A stretch of DNA of 49,734 nucleotides from Eubacteriaceae bacterium (GCA_013335935.1 JAAXUP010000008.1:1-49734), one strand, 5' to 3'. Positions 27,682-36,260 are shown, numbered from the stretch's first letter. Program-made: numbers and translations. Notes: generated by a model not told the origin, from the letters alone.

Positions 27682-28146
27682 GTTATATCTCTGGTCGCTG
27701 GTCGTCCGCCTTCTTTCCTGAAAAAACTTATTCAGGAGCTCAGCGCATTCCTCTTCCATTATGTTTTCGTATACTTCTATATTTCTCAGAAGGTCTTTTT
27801 TCCCGGAATACCGGACAAGGTCCAGACCTCCCTTTAGGCTGTCCCCTGATCCGAAGATAAGTCTTCCTATCCGGGCGTTGATCAAAGCGCCTAAGCACAT
27901 GATACAGGGCTCCAGGGTAACATACAGATCACACTCGTTAAGTCTCCAGTTCCCCAGCACTCTTGTAGCAGCTTTGATAGCCAGTAGTTCTGCATGAGCT
28001 GTTGGATCCTGATCCCTCTCGATTCGATTCCCTGTTGATGCAATTATCCTGCCTTTATAGGTTACAACCGCACCAACCGGAATCTCTCCCAGTTGATAGG
28101 CTGTCAATGCTTCCTGGTACGCTTCATTCATGTATTTCCGCATCAT
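27661..28146 (-). CDS. tadA: tRNA-specific adenosine deaminase (A34 to inosine)
   Basis: Zinc deaminase that makes inosine in the tRNA-Arg(ACG) wobble position. The 161-residue protein has the HAE motif (DPTAHAELLAI) and the PCxxC motif (LEPCIMCLGA). The chosen ATG is 9 nt after AAGG and 17 nt after the isocitrate dehydrogenase stop; a longer reading frame would overlap that gene. The C-terminus (RRTTSDQRYNKTIRDP) is encoded by a GTCGCTGG-type repeat and the terminator palindrome, and looks like run-on sequence. A general cytidine/guanine deaminase is less likely. Confidence 0.9.
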   Translation of the reverse strand: MMRKYMNEAYQEALTAYQLGEIPVGAVVTYKGRIIASTGNRIERDQDPTAHAELLAIKAATRVLGNWRLNECDLYVTLEPCIMCLGALINARIGRLIFGSGDSLKGGLDLVRYSGKKDLLRNIEVYENIMEEECAELLNKFFQERRRTTSDQRYNKTIRDP

Positions 28147-28163
28147 TGATCCATACCTTAATT

Positions 28164-29354
28164 TTATTTGATGTAGCTGCTCCATTTATCATTGAGTCCA
28201 GGATCTTTGACGGTTTCCATGATGTAGTCTGCATATTCCTTGCTTGATGCTCCGTCGGTTCTGCCGGTTATGTTCAACTTTTTCTCATAAAGGCCACAAA
28301 CATCCAGGGCTTTGGAAAGTGCTTCTGCTTTGTCGATTTTCCCTAAATGTTCCAGAAGCATAACGGCAGCACGCATAATACTGCTGGGATCCGCGTACTC
28401 TCCTCTTCCCTCAGAAACCATTCTTGGTGCAGAACCATGGATCGCTTCAAACATGGCATATCTTTTTCCGATGTTCGCACTGCCTGCTGTGCCGACTCCT
28501 CCTTGAAACTCTGCTGCTTCGTCCGTCAGGATATCACCGTAAAGATTTGGAAGAACCATGACTTTAAAATCAGTTCTCCTTTTTTCATCGATGAGCTTTG
28601 CTGTCATGATATCAATATACCAATCATCCCACTGAACTTCAGGATACTCTTTAGCTACTTCTCTGGCGATGGCCAGGAACTTGCCATCTGTGGTTTTGAT
28701 GACATTAGCTTTTGTGATCACTGTTACCTTGTTCTTGCCTGACTTTCGCGCGTAGTCAAAAGCGGCTTTTATGATCCGGTGTGAGCCTTCATAAGTGGCT
28801 ACTGTAAAATCGACGGCCAAATCATCATTCACATGGATCCCTTTACTGCCCAGGGCATATGCTCCTTCTGTGTTTTCCCTGTAGAACATCCAGTCGATAC
28901 CTGACTCAGGCACCTTCACCGGTCTGACATTGGCAAACAAATCCAGTTCTTTTCTCATGGCCACATTGGCGCTTTCAATATTCGGCCAGGGATCTCCCGC
29001 TCTGGGTGTAGTTGTAGGCCCCTTTAGAATAATCGGGCATTTTTTAATTTCTTCAAGAACATCAGAAGGGATGGCTGTATTTTGTGCCGCTCTGTTTTCT
29101 ATGGTAAGTCCATCAATGACTTTAAACTCAATTTTTCCTGTCTGTACTTCGTTGTCCAGTAAAAATTCAAGAACTCTGTGAGCCTGTTCCGTTATGTAAG
29201 GTCCGATCCCATCTCCGCCAACGACCCCTATTGTAATTTTACCAAGTGAATTGTAGTCGATGAACTCTTTCTCTTCGTTCATTTTTTCAATTCGCTTCAG
29301 CTGTTCCTCGATCAGTTTTCCAAAATGTTCTTTTGCAAATTCTATTCTATCCAA
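28164..29354 (-). CDS. icd: Isocitrate dehydrogenase (isocitrate/isopropylmalate family)
   Basis: Metal- and NAD(P)-dependent beta-decarboxylating dehydrogenase, 396 residues. It shows the N-terminal GDGIGP, the substrate segment NIESANVAMRKELDLFANVRP, with the Ser and Asn expected for isocitrate, FYRENTEGAYALG, the Lys in ITKANVIK, and the DILTDEAAEFQGGVGTAGSANIG and HGSAPR motifs. Isocitrate is therefore preferred over isopropylmalate, though a relaxed family member is possible. The start is TTG, 6 nt after GGAGGG. It has its own promoter and precedes tadA by 17 nt. Confidence 0.82.
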   Translation of the reverse strand: MDRIEFAKEHFGKLIEEQLKRIEKMNEEKEFIDYNSLGKITIGVVGGDGIGPYITEQAHRVLEFLLDNEVQTGKIEFKVIDGLTIENRAAQNTAIPSDVLEEIKKCPIILKGPTTTPRAGDPWPNIESANVAMRKELDLFANVRPVKVPESGIDWMFYRENTEGAYALGSKGIHVNDDLAVDFTVATYEGSHRIIKAAFDYARKSGKNKVTVITKANVIKTTDGKFLAIAREVAKEYPEVQWDDWYIDIMTAKLIDEKRRTDFKVMVLPNLYGDILTDEAAEFQGGVGTAGSANIGKRYAMFEAIHGSAPRMVSEGRGEYADPSSIMRAAVMLLEHLGKIDKAEALSKALDVCGLYEKKLNITGRTDGASSKEYADYIMETVKDPGLNDKWSSYIK

Positions 29355-29391
29355 AATCAACCCTCCATATTAAAAATTTAAAGTGAAAATT

Positions 29392-29420
29392 ATTATATAT
29401 TATAACGCAGAATAATTCAA
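29392..29420 (-). promoter_or_regulatory. Promoter of the isocitrate dehydrogenase gene
   Basis: TTGAAT, 17-nt spacer, TATAAT on the minus strand; leader of about 30 nt to the TTG start. Confidence 0.7.
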
Positions 29421-29434
29421 GTTCACTGAAATGT

Positions 29435-29767
29435 CTATTTTCTAGCCTTTTTCAGCATTTTTCTTGCCCACCCAATCATTCCGATCACTGCTGCAGCAAG
29501 GATAATGACTATAGCCGCTCCCATCGCATAACCAAGATATATCGAGAATTCAAGCCCATAGCCTTTAATCGCCTTATCGATCACCTTTTGGTTTTCAGAT
29601 TTATCCTGATCCGGCTGGGTGATGCCAAAGGCCAAATCTATGCTTTCCTCCTGACTGAAAGGTGGAACAGCTTCTTCCCTGGCCTGAACAGCCTGCAGGG
29701 GAGACATCCCCAAAAGCAGGGTCACTGTAAAAACGGCCAATATGAAAACTGACAGTATTTTTTTCAT
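29435..29767 (-). CDS. Small exported membrane protein, unknown function
   Basis: A 110-residue protein with a signal peptide (KKILSVFILAVFTVTLLLG, likely cut after VQA), an external acidic middle, one transmembrane segment near residues 75-98 (YLGYAMGAAIVIILAAAVIG) and a basic cytoplasmic end (ARKMLKKARK). The ATG has AAGGAAA upstream and begins 3 nt after the mpg stop, so the two are read together. No family recognised. Confidence 0.7.
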   Translation of the reverse strand: MKKILSVFILAVFTVTLLLGMSPLQAVQAREEAVPPFSQEESIDLAFGITQPDQDKSENQKVIDKAIKGYGLEFSIYLGYAMGAAIVIILAAAVIGMIGWARKMLKKARK

Positions 29768-29770
29768 CAA

Positions 29771-30355
29771 TTATTTCCTTTCAATAAAAAATCTCCATGG
29801 AAAGTCTTTCGCTTCCATGGCATAATCGATATTGATCCTGGGAGAAATGTGCACTTTAAAATCAGTAAATCCATCAACTTCAACATAAAAATCATTTTCA
29901 AGGGTTAGCCTGACGTTGTTATCTTCTTTTGAGATTCCAAGAGCCCTGCATAATTTTCCAGGCCCATTCATGAGATTCTTGATCTGATATTTTGATGCTA
30001 TTTCCCGGGAAATCCCATATCTGTTCATGAAAATCTGATCTTCATAGCCTTCAAGAGGCTCGGCCGCCCGTATGAGGACTGCACAGCCTTCTCCGGCTTT
30101 CTCTGTCACAATATTCAGACAGTAATACATCCCATAAATCAGATAGATGTAACTGCAGCCGCCTTCTAAAAACATTACTTCAGTTCGTTTTGTTTTTTTA
30201 TTGCCGTAACAATGGGCAGCCTTGTCGATTCTTCCAATGTAGGCTTCGGTTTCTGTGATTCTTACCTTTAACCCTTTAAAGACCAGCACCTTCCCCAGCA
30301 ATTTTTCTGCTGCTGACAAAGTATCCTGCTGATAAAATTCTTTCCCCAGTATCAT
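29771..30355 (-). CDS. DNA-3-methyladenine glycosylase (AAG/Mpg family)
   Basis: Removes 3-methyladenine and other alkylated purines from DNA in base excision repair. The 194-residue protein shows the family features AEKLLGKVLVFKG, the catalytic Glu region ETEAYIGRIDKAAHCYG, GGCSYIYLIYGMYYCLNIV, VLIRAAEPLEG and LMNGPGKLCRALGIS. GGGA precedes the ATG by 8-9 nt; an ATG 6 codons earlier sits directly on a GGAG site and is less likely. It follows the coiled-coil membrane gene by 23 nt. Confidence 0.93.
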   Translation of the reverse strand: MILGKEFYQQDTLSAAEKLLGKVLVFKGLKVRITETEAYIGRIDKAAHCYGNKKTKRTEVMFLEGGCSYIYLIYGMYYCLNIVTEKAGEGCAVLIRAAEPLEGYEDQIFMNRYGISREIASKYQIKNLMNGPGKLCRALGISKEDNNVRLTLENDFYVEVDGFTDFKVHISPRINIDYAMEAKDFPWRFFIERK

Positions 30356-30378
30356 TTTCACATCCCGTTGCATCTCCG

Positions 30379-31464
30379 TCAGGCTGTCTGACTGTTTTCT
30401 TCTGCAGCCTTTTCGATTAATTTTCGGATCTCTGAAAGATCATTTCGATCAATGATAATTTCTCTGGTACTGTCTTTAAGTTTAACCTCGTCTTTAGTGA
30501 TATCAGGCGCATTAAAAATCGTCTCATAGATCTGATTTTGGACAATACTGCTAAAATTATCTTCTCTTTCCTCAACAAGTTTAAGCTGCTTTTTGATATA
30601 GACTTCCTTTTCCTCGAGCAGGGTCATTCTTTCTTTTATGGTTTTAGAAATCTGTTCCAGATTCTGAATGGTCTGTTCAATAATTTTTTCCTTGCTGTTT
30701 ACGACTTTTGCTCTTTCAAGAAGTTCTTTTTCCTTATTTAGCAGTTCATCCTGAGTGACTTTGCTGTCTTCTATGAGCTTTTCATTTACAACAGTTTCTT
30801 CCCGCTGGGCTACCTGACCATATTGATTGAAGCATTTTTTAAGATCTTCAATATCGAAGTCTATTTTAATTGGCAAAGATATTCCCTGATTTTCTTTAGC
30901 CCGCAATGTCGCATCGATCTCTCTCTCCCGGAGTGAAGCCTCCTTTAGTTCGATCGCCTTCACTTCCAATTTGCTCTCCAGATCCTTGATGACGGTTTTT
31001 TTCTCTGCAATTTTACTGTTCATTTCCATAAGCTGAACTTGAACCTGTTCATATTCGTCTTTTGCCTTATGGATAGGATTTTCTTTTTCATCAGAATGCA
31101 TTTGGTTGAAAAGAAGTCCAGCCAGATTTACCAGCACGATATCAATAACAGCCACCAGAAGGTGCATGTAATAGTCCCCTGTTGATATGCCTGTGTACAG
31201 CAGGTACAGATAGGCGATCCCGTTTGCGATGAGCACGCCAACCGTCATGATGATATGCTCGAACCTGACCGCACAAAGGAGCAGAAATAGAACAATCACA
31301 AACATTTTAATGCTGACCAGATTGAAAAGCCACGGAGTGATCAGTCCTTCATAACCTTTGTACATACTAAAATATAAGCTCAGGTAAAAACTGAGCTTAT
31401 ATGAACCTATAAGTATAAAAATATTTACTATGAAAAGTATTATGGTTTTCATCTGATTCTTCAT
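30379..31464 (-). CDS. Four-helix membrane protein with long cytoplasmic coiled coil
   Basis: A 361-residue protein with four N-terminal membrane segments (residues about 5-125) and a long charged, heptad-rich coiled coil (about 150-330, with DLESKLEVKAIELKEASL and EELLERAKVVNSKEKIIEQ-like stretches). Its membrane part resembles that of the next protein upstream, sharing a Y-L-x-TGIS motif and similar spacing, so the two are paralogous there. Start choice: the ATG is 13 nt after GGGAG; a TTG three codons earlier is 4 nt after it. Function unknown; a scaffold or sensor partner of its neighbour is an inference. Confidence 0.7.
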   Translation of the reverse strand: MKNQMKTIILFIVNIFILIGSYKLSFYLSLYFSMYKGYEGLITPWLFNLVSIKMFVIVLFLLLCAVRFEHIIMTVGVLIANGIAYLYLLYTGISTGDYYMHLLVAVIDIVLVNLAGLLFNQMHSDEKENPIHKAKDEYEQVQVQLMEMNSKIAEKKTVIKDLESKLEVKAIELKEASLREREIDATLRAKENQGISLPIKIDFDIEDLKKCFNQYGQVAQREETVVNEKLIEDSKVTQDELLNKEKELLERAKVVNSKEKIIEQTIQNLEQISKTIKERMTLLEEKEVYIKKQLKLVEEREDNFSSIVQNQIYETIFNAPDITKDEVKLKDSTREIIIDRNDLSEIRKLIEKAAEENSQTA

Positions 31465-31531
31465 TGTAAGCAACCATCTCCCGAAAATAAAATGTCTTTT
31501 ATAGTATAACATAAATCGAAGGGATCTACTT

Positions 31532-33667
31532 CTATTCTTGAAATTTTGGAGTATAATCCTTGTCAAGCTGTGACAGATAAGCGACAGCTTCCGCTGGGCT
31601 TTCCTGTTCAAGCTTAATTTTCATATTGTCCATGAGTTTTTTGACGATCATATAATCTACTTTGGAGCGATTTATGCTTCTAATATAATTATGTTCCGTT
31701 TTATGGGATTCATCCTCTTCAAGTCCTGCATCCATGTAGATTTCAGCATCATACTTCATGTTTACATGGGCAGCTTTTCCCACTTCATCGCTGAAACAGC
31801 CCGCCAATGCCCCGAAAAATGCTGGAACAAATATTTGATCCCCCGCAAAGATGGAATTCACTCTAGTGGTTTCATCGCCCTGAAGTACCTGAAGCGCCAT
31901 TTGTGCCCCTTCCCCATGGGTATAGAAATATGCAAAGGCCTCTTCCGGGTTAATTTTTAAGTTGGTATACTCGCCCCTGAGCATTCTTTCCAGATTGACT
32001 GAAGTAACATCCAGTGCTGAGCCCAGGCGTATGATCCTGCACTTCGTCGTAGTATATTTGCTGTAAGCTTCGATCATAATTTCAGCATTCCTGAATATCG
32101 CTCCGGCAACCGAGTTGCTGCGATGAGCTTTTGTGGAGGATATCAATAAAAATTCCTTGATTTCTTTATCTTTTATTTCTTCAATAAATTTCAAGGTTTC
32201 CAGGAGGTCTTTCATTATCGCCTCTGCTGGCTCTGTTTCGCATTCATCCGTGCCAGAAACAGGCAGGGAATAAATAATCAGATCCGTGGTTTTATCCATC
32301 AATTTCTCCAACGCCTCAGGACTTGTCCATGTATGATGATATATTTTTGTCTTGTTTACTAAACTGTTCTCTGATTTGGCTGGTGTATCCATAATGATAT
32401 CTATTCGTTTGGTTTCATTTTTGATAAATACATTTACCATATCGTCTGTGAATGCATTTCTGTTGATAAAAAGCACCTTTGAATAATTAAAAGCACTTTG
32501 ATCATCCACATCGATTTTAAAACGGGACAGGATACTATCCAAAGTTTTAAATTGATTAATTGTTCCGTCGGCTTCAGCGCAGTATAATTGCTTTTTAGTA
32601 TGAGAAGCCGTCCTTACGATTTTCATAAAATCCCTGCGGGACATCATGGATCCATAGGCAGCTACAATATCATAACCACCAGATGAAATGACGTATTCCA
32701 GAAAATCCGTATCACCATAAAAATCCGGACCATCTTCGCTGTTTTCTTCTGCGAGCACAAAGGTAGAAATTTCATCCATTTTCTTTCTGAATTCTTTTAC
32801 TTTGACTGATTCACTTCCAAAAATTATCAGATGTTTTACTGCAGGTATCTCCAATATTTCTGGGATCACTGGTTCTGGTTCTGGTTCTGGTTCAGGTTCA
32901 GGTTCAGGTTCTGGCTCAGGCTCTGGTTCAGGTTCTGGCTCAGGCTCTGGTTCAGGTTCTGGCTCAGGCTCTGGTTCAGGCTCTGGTTCAGGCTCTGGTT
33001 CAGGCTCTGGTTCAGGCTCTGGTTCAGGCTCTGGTTCAGGCTCTGGTTCAGGCTCTGGTTCAGGCTCTGGTTCCGGTTCGGGCTCTGGTTCTTCAGGCAA
33101 TTCTTCTATAAGTTTCAAATCCTCACTGCCGTACAGTTTTCTGTTTTCATCTGGAAGGTCTTTTATTTTATCAAGCATCTCTTTGGATTCTCGTGAAAGC
33201 ACATTTACGATATCATCCTCTGCAATGACCGCATCCCCGGCTGTGATTGCCTCCTGGGTTTTGCTGGGTTCAGCTGACTCTTTTTTGACTGCTTTTTTCT
33301 CATAGATCAAGACTGCTCCTGCTATTGGCAGGAAGAGGATATCAAACAAAATATTAAGGTAAGTCAGCTCGTACATAAAACTGATGCCAGTAAATAAATA
33401 GTAACTTGCGACAACAATATTTGCTGTAAGAACTAAAAGAATGTATTGAAGAAATTTGAATTTTTTAGTCAGGAAAAAGATGAAAATCATCAGGACCAGA
33501 CTTTTAATCGAGAGTACATAGGGCGACATTTTGTTGAAAAGCTTCATATAGTCGAATGCGGGATTTATAAAATTCATGCAGTAAAGTGCTGCAAAAAAAG
33601 ACGAAGCAAACAGAAGTACAAACACCAAAAAAATCAGCTCAATTTTTATTAAACTCATCTTCTTCAT
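31532..33667 (-). CDS. Membrane protein with Glu-Pro rod and degenerate CapD/WbpM-like dehydratase domain
   Basis: A 711-residue protein. Order: four membrane helices (about 1-130), a charged linker, a Glu-Pro repeat (about 191-267), a CoA-binding-3-like segment beginning HLIIFGSES, and a C-terminal SDR-like domain. The plan matches long polysaccharide 4,6-dehydratases (WbpM/CapD), but the catalytic motifs are broken: the expected STDKA reads SSTKA, GATKR reads GAIFR, and the glycine-rich NAD loop is lost ([10 protein letters not shown]). It may be a pseudoenzyme. The ATG used has GGGGG 9 nt upstream. Confidence 0.7.
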   Translation of the reverse strand: MKKMSLIKIELIFLVFVLLFASSFFAALYCMNFINPAFDYMKLFNKMSPYVLSIKSLVLMIFIFFLTKKFKFLQYILLVLTANIVVASYYLFTGISFMYELTYLNILFDILFLPIAGAVLIYEKKAVKKESAEPSKTQEAITAGDAVIAEDDIVNVLSRESKEMLDKIKDLPDENRKLYGSEDLKLIEELPEEPEPEPEPEPEPEPEPEPEPEPEPEPEPEPEPEPEPEPEPEPEPEPEPEPEPEPEPEPEPEPEPEPEPEPEPEPVIPEILEIPAVKHLIIFGSESVKVKEFRKKMDEISTFVLAEENSEDGPDFYGDTDFLEYVISSGGYDIVAAYGSMMSRRDFMKIVRTASHTKKQLYCAEADGTINQFKTLDSILSRFKIDVDDQSAFNYSKVLFINRNAFTDDMVNVFIKNETKRIDIIMDTPAKSENSLVNKTKIYHHTWTSPEALEKLMDKTTDLIIYSLPVSGTDECETEPAEAIMKDLLETLKFIEEIKDKEIKEFLLISSTKAHRSNSVAGAIFRNAEIMIEAYSKYTTTKCRIIRLGSALDVTSVNLERMLRGEYTNLKINPEEAFAYFYTHGEGAQMALQVLQGDETTRVNSIFAGDQIFVPAFFGALAGCFSDEVGKAAHVNMKYDAEIYMDAGLEEDESHKTEHNYIRSINRSKVDYMIVKKLMDNMKIKLEQESPAEAVAYLSQLDKDYTPKFQE
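32868..33095 (-). repeat. In-frame 12-nt tandem repeat coding for the Glu-Pro rod
   Basis: The plus strand repeats GGCTCTGGTTCA and close variants about 19 times; on the coding strand each unit reads Glu-Pro-Glu-Pro. Middle units are nearly identical while both edges are diverged, as expected for slippage or unequal exchange. The rod could bridge the membrane and a distant partner, as in TonB. Confidence 0.93.
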
Positions 33668-33696
33668 GCAACACATCCCCCATATCGCTTCATCAA

Positions 33697-33724
33697 TTTA
33701 TAGTATATCTTAATTATATTTCAA
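33697..33724 (-). promoter_or_regulatory. Promoter of the membrane-protein/mpg gene cluster
   Basis: TTGAAA, 16-nt spacer, TATAAA on the minus strand, about 30 nt before the gene start. The next 60 nt upstream separate it from a two-hairpin repeat. Confidence 0.6.
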
Positions 33725-33776
33725 TCCCTGCATTTCTGCAACGATGATGACCCTTCTTTTCCAAATATAATCACTG

Positions 33777-33866
33777 AACAAGAATAGCGTCGACCACGGG
33801 TTATTCAAGTAGACTAGTAAAGTTTGGACCCCAGCGAGCTAGTCGAACTTTCCTAGTCTAAAAAAG
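33777..33866. repeat. Two-hairpin dispersed element, copy 2
   Basis: First hairpin AATAGCGT...ACG-GGTTATT, then a large palindrome TAGACTAGTAAAGTT / AACTTTCCTAGTCTA around a core AGCGAGCT, and an A-rich right edge. The outer stem bases differ from the 14.9-kb copy on both arms, so pairing is kept. It lies 30 nt after a terminator T-tract of the neighbouring minus-strand gene. Confidence 0.85.
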
Positions 33867-33896
33867 ATAAAATAATAAACATTAATTAATATATAC

Positions 33897-33926
33897 CCAA
33901 AAAAAACCCTGAACATCGGTTCAGGG
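33897..33926 (-). terminator. Intrinsic terminator of the class II aldolase gene
   Basis: CCCTGAAC / GTTCAGGG with a 4-nt loop and eight or more T on the minus strand, 10 nt after the stop. Confidence 0.93.
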
Positions 33927-33935
33927 CTGTATGAT

Positions 33936-34598
33936 TTATAATATTAATTTGATCTCCTTTGGATATTCCCAAAGCTGAAGTTCTTCCATTGGTAAAGTTT
34001 TCGGTTCTTTCCCACCATTAGCCATGAGTGCTCTGTAATAGATCTCAGCAAGTTCTTCAATATAATTTGCTTTCAGCAGAGCTTCTTTTGGACTCTTGTC
34101 CACCGCAACGACTCCATGACTTTCCATTAGCACGCAGTCTGCCCGTTTTACAGCATTCGCAACGCTGTCGGACAACCCGTATGTTCCAGGCCTTCCATAG
34201 GGTGCAACTGGGATAATTCCGTCTTTCAGTCCTAAAACCGCAACTTCGTAAACAATTGCAGGAATGGGCTTGTTCAGTACAGCAAAGGCTGTTGCAAAAC
34301 GAGAATGGGTATGAGCGACTGCATTGACATCAGGTCTGGTTTTATAAATCGCAAGATGCATAAGTAGCTCACTTGTTGGCTTCAATTTTGTCACTGCCTC
34401 GATGACATTCGCATCCAAGTCGGTAACACAGATATCGTGATAGGTAAGCTCATCCCTGTCAACACCTGAAGGGGTAACAACCACATATCCCGTTTCCTCA
34501 TCTCTGATGCTGAAATTTCCTGCCCTGTGCTTGCAAAGTCCGCATTTTTCCGCACTTTTCGCGATTTCGACTACTTGCTTTTTCAATGCCTCTAACAT
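33936..34598 (-). CDS. Class II aldolase/adducin family protein (fuculose-phosphate aldolase type)
   Basis: Zinc-dependent aldolase or epimerase of sugar phosphates. The 220-residue protein shows GNFSIRDEETGYVVVTPSGVDRDEL, the zinc His pair in AHTHSRFATAFA, and CVLMESHGVVAV, a later zinc His. Substrate cannot be fixed: L-fuculose-1-phosphate, L-ribulose-5-phosphate and methylthioribulose-type substrates are all handled in this family. It stands alone, with AGGAGAGG before the ATG and a terminator behind; a cre-like site lies in the divergent promoter region. Confidence 0.88.
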   Translation of the reverse strand: MLEALKKQVVEIAKSAEKCGLCKHRAGNFSIRDEETGYVVVTPSGVDRDELTYHDICVTDLDANVIEAVTKLKPTSELLMHLAIYKTRPDVNAVAHTHSRFATAFAVLNKPIPAIVYEVAVLGLKDGIIPVAPYGRPGTYGLSDSVANAVKRADCVLMESHGVVAVDKSPKEALLKANYIEELAEIYYRALMANGGKEPKTLPMEELQLWEYPKEIKLIL

Positions 34599-34711
34599 TA
34601 AATCCTCTCCTCTTCACTACATATTTTGTACAATAGCGGCTCATCATAATATCAGCTGCTACTGTCCTTGATCACTCTACTTATATTGTAGAGTAATTGC
34701 AGGTTTACGTC

Positions 34712-34791
34712 TACCCATTTGGGTAAACAGAATAAATATGAAAACGTTTAGTTAGAATTCTGTCTGGTTATTTCCTAATCTAGGTAAATAG
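34712..34791. promoter_or_regulatory. Two related dyads flanking a cre-like site in a divergent promoter region
   Basis: TACCCATTTGGGTAAACAG (from 34712) and TCCTAATCTAGGTAAATAG (from 34773) share the form CC-x-A-x-x-T-x-GG-TAAA-Y-AG. Between them ATGAAAACGTTTAG (34738-34751) fits the Firmicute CcpA site WTGAAARCGYTTWN. They lie between the aldolase gene and the diguanylate cyclase gene, so either or both may be regulated. A small ACTCTAC/GTAGAGT hairpin is at 34676-34696. Confidence 0.5.
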
Positions 34792-34894
34792 TTAATTTGA
34801 TGCTTTCATTTTTATCATTTATCTAGTAAAATGTATTTATATACATTAACCCCCCTAACCCGTTCTATTCTAACTCCCGGAAGGAAGTGTTGAA

Positions 34895-36055
34895 TTGATA
34901 GCAGGCATGCCTTTAGTTCTTCTTAAATGCCTTTTTTATTCTGTGCTTTTTATTTATTCCATAGAGAAGCAGATAAATTACCAAAAATCCAGATCGATCA
35001 GCAGTCTGATCGATTTAGTTGTATTGTTCACATTATTCATGTTTTTGCTGTCTGGAATGCCGGAATACATCGCTTTCCCGATCATCCTTTCCGCATCGAT
35101 CCTGATGATCAAAAAGGAATACAGGGTATCCGTTTTTGTATCGGCAATCACCGGCTTTATCGCCTTGTCCATAATCACCATGGCGGATTTTATCACGCTC
35201 CACCTGATGAGTAGTCTCCAGGGACTTCCACAGCTGCTGGACAAGCCTTTCGTTTCAGAAATTTCATATTTCGTGATCATGCTTGCACTGCTGGGGCTTT
35301 TAACCGACTTGATCAACCGATTTTTCCGAGACATTTACATTGACAGAGACATACACTTCAAATATGAAGCCACATTTATCTTGATGCTGTATTCGGTAAT
35401 CATGCTAATAAGCTTTCTTACCATGTTATTTCATTTCCCAGAGGAAATCAGCGGAGAATACGCTACTTTTGGATTCATCTTCCTGGGCATTCTCCTCTCC
35501 GGTGTTCTAACCTTTGTCATCATGTTTAAGGAATATCTCTTCCAGAAGAAAAGCCTTGAAGAAATGAAGCGCCAGGTAGAGATCGATCCAATGACCGGCA
35601 CCATGTCGAAGAATTCCGGGATAAAATACATGAAGGAACTCATGAAAAAATGTGCGGAAGACAATGTGTGCATCACCTTTGGCTTTATGGATATGGATAA
35701 CCTGAAAGAAATCAACGATAAGTATGGACATCAGGAGGGCGACCGAAGTATCATCAAGACGGCTTCCATCATTAAAAACAACCTTCGTGTAAGCGACATT
35801 ATCTGCCGTGTAGGCGGGGACGAATTTATTATCGCTTTTACCGGCTGCACCTATGAACAAGCACAGGACATCATTGACAGGATCAACTATTCTTTAAAAA
35901 AACTGTCCGAAACCCTTCCTTACCGAGTGACCATCAGTGTTGGCCTCTTTGAAAAGGAACCCTCCAGAAGGATGCTAATGGAGGAAATAATCCGAATAAT
36001 CGATAGTGAAATGTATAAAAATAAGAACGAATTTAAAAAAAAAATATTTAGCTGA
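34895..36055 (+). CDS. Membrane diguanylate cyclase (GGDEF domain)
   Basis: Makes the second messenger c-di-GMP from two GTP. The 386-residue protein has about six or seven hydrophobic segments (residues 1-205) and a C-terminal GGDEF domain with the intact active-site motif CRVGGDEF; RVSD five residues before it fits the RxxD inhibitory site. Metal and substrate motifs DPMTGTMSKN and DMDNLKEINDKYGHQEGD are present. The start is TTG, 7 nt after AAGGAAG; the ATG four codons later is too far from it. A small membrane gene follows. Confidence 0.93.
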   Translation: MIAGMPLVLLKCLFYSVLFIYSIEKQINYQKSRSISSLIDLVVLFTLFMFLLSGMPEYIAFPIILSASILMIKKEYRVSVFVSAITGFIALSIITMADFITLHLMSSLQGLPQLLDKPFVSEISYFVIMLALLGLLTDLINRFFRDIYIDRDIHFKYEATFILMLYSVIMLISFLTMLFHFPEEISGEYATFGFIFLGILLSGVLTFVIMFKEYLFQKKSLEEMKRQVEIDPMTGTMSKNSGIKYMKELMKKCAEDNVCITFGFMDMDNLKEINDKYGHQEGDRSIIKTASIIKNNLRVSDIICRVGGDEFIIAFTGCTYEQAQDIIDRINYSLKKLSETLPYRVTISVGLFEKEPSRRMLMEEIIRIIDSEMYKNKNEFKKKIFS

Positions 36056-36070
36056 CGGGAGGTGAAATAA

Positions 36071-36253
36071 CTGAACACAAAATTAGTGATCAATCTGGCG
36101 GTTGTTGTGATATCCTATGTTCTTTATATGGTTACCAAACAATCCATTTTTACTGTGATCCTTACGGCATCATTCCTCTACTGGGTTTATACCTTTGCTA
36201 TACCCCATGTGAAGGAATATAATAAAAAGCATAGAAACGACAAAAAAAAATAG
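36071..36253 (+). CDS. Small membrane protein, likely CTG start
   Basis: A 60-residue frame directly after the diguanylate cyclase gene. A strong GGGAGGTG site is 8 nt before CTG, and no ATG, GTG or TTG fits that spacing. The product has two hydrophobic stretches (LVINLAVVVISYVLY and IFTVILTASFLYWVYTFAI) and a basic end with KKHRNDKKK. A terminator follows immediately. Frame, ribosome site, hydrophobic pattern and terminator support coding; the family is unknown. A later GTG at codon 6 would need no ribosome site. Confidence 0.65.
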   Translation: MNTKLVINLAVVVISYVLYMVTKQSIFTVILTASFLYWVYTFAIPHVKEYNKKHRNDKKK

Positions 36254-36260
36254 TAGCCAT

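Noticed and set aside
32802-33305. Plus-strand frames made of Ser-Gly or Trp/Phe/Arg repeats
   Set aside because: Antisense shadows of the Glu-Pro coding repeat; no ribosome site or other coding sign.
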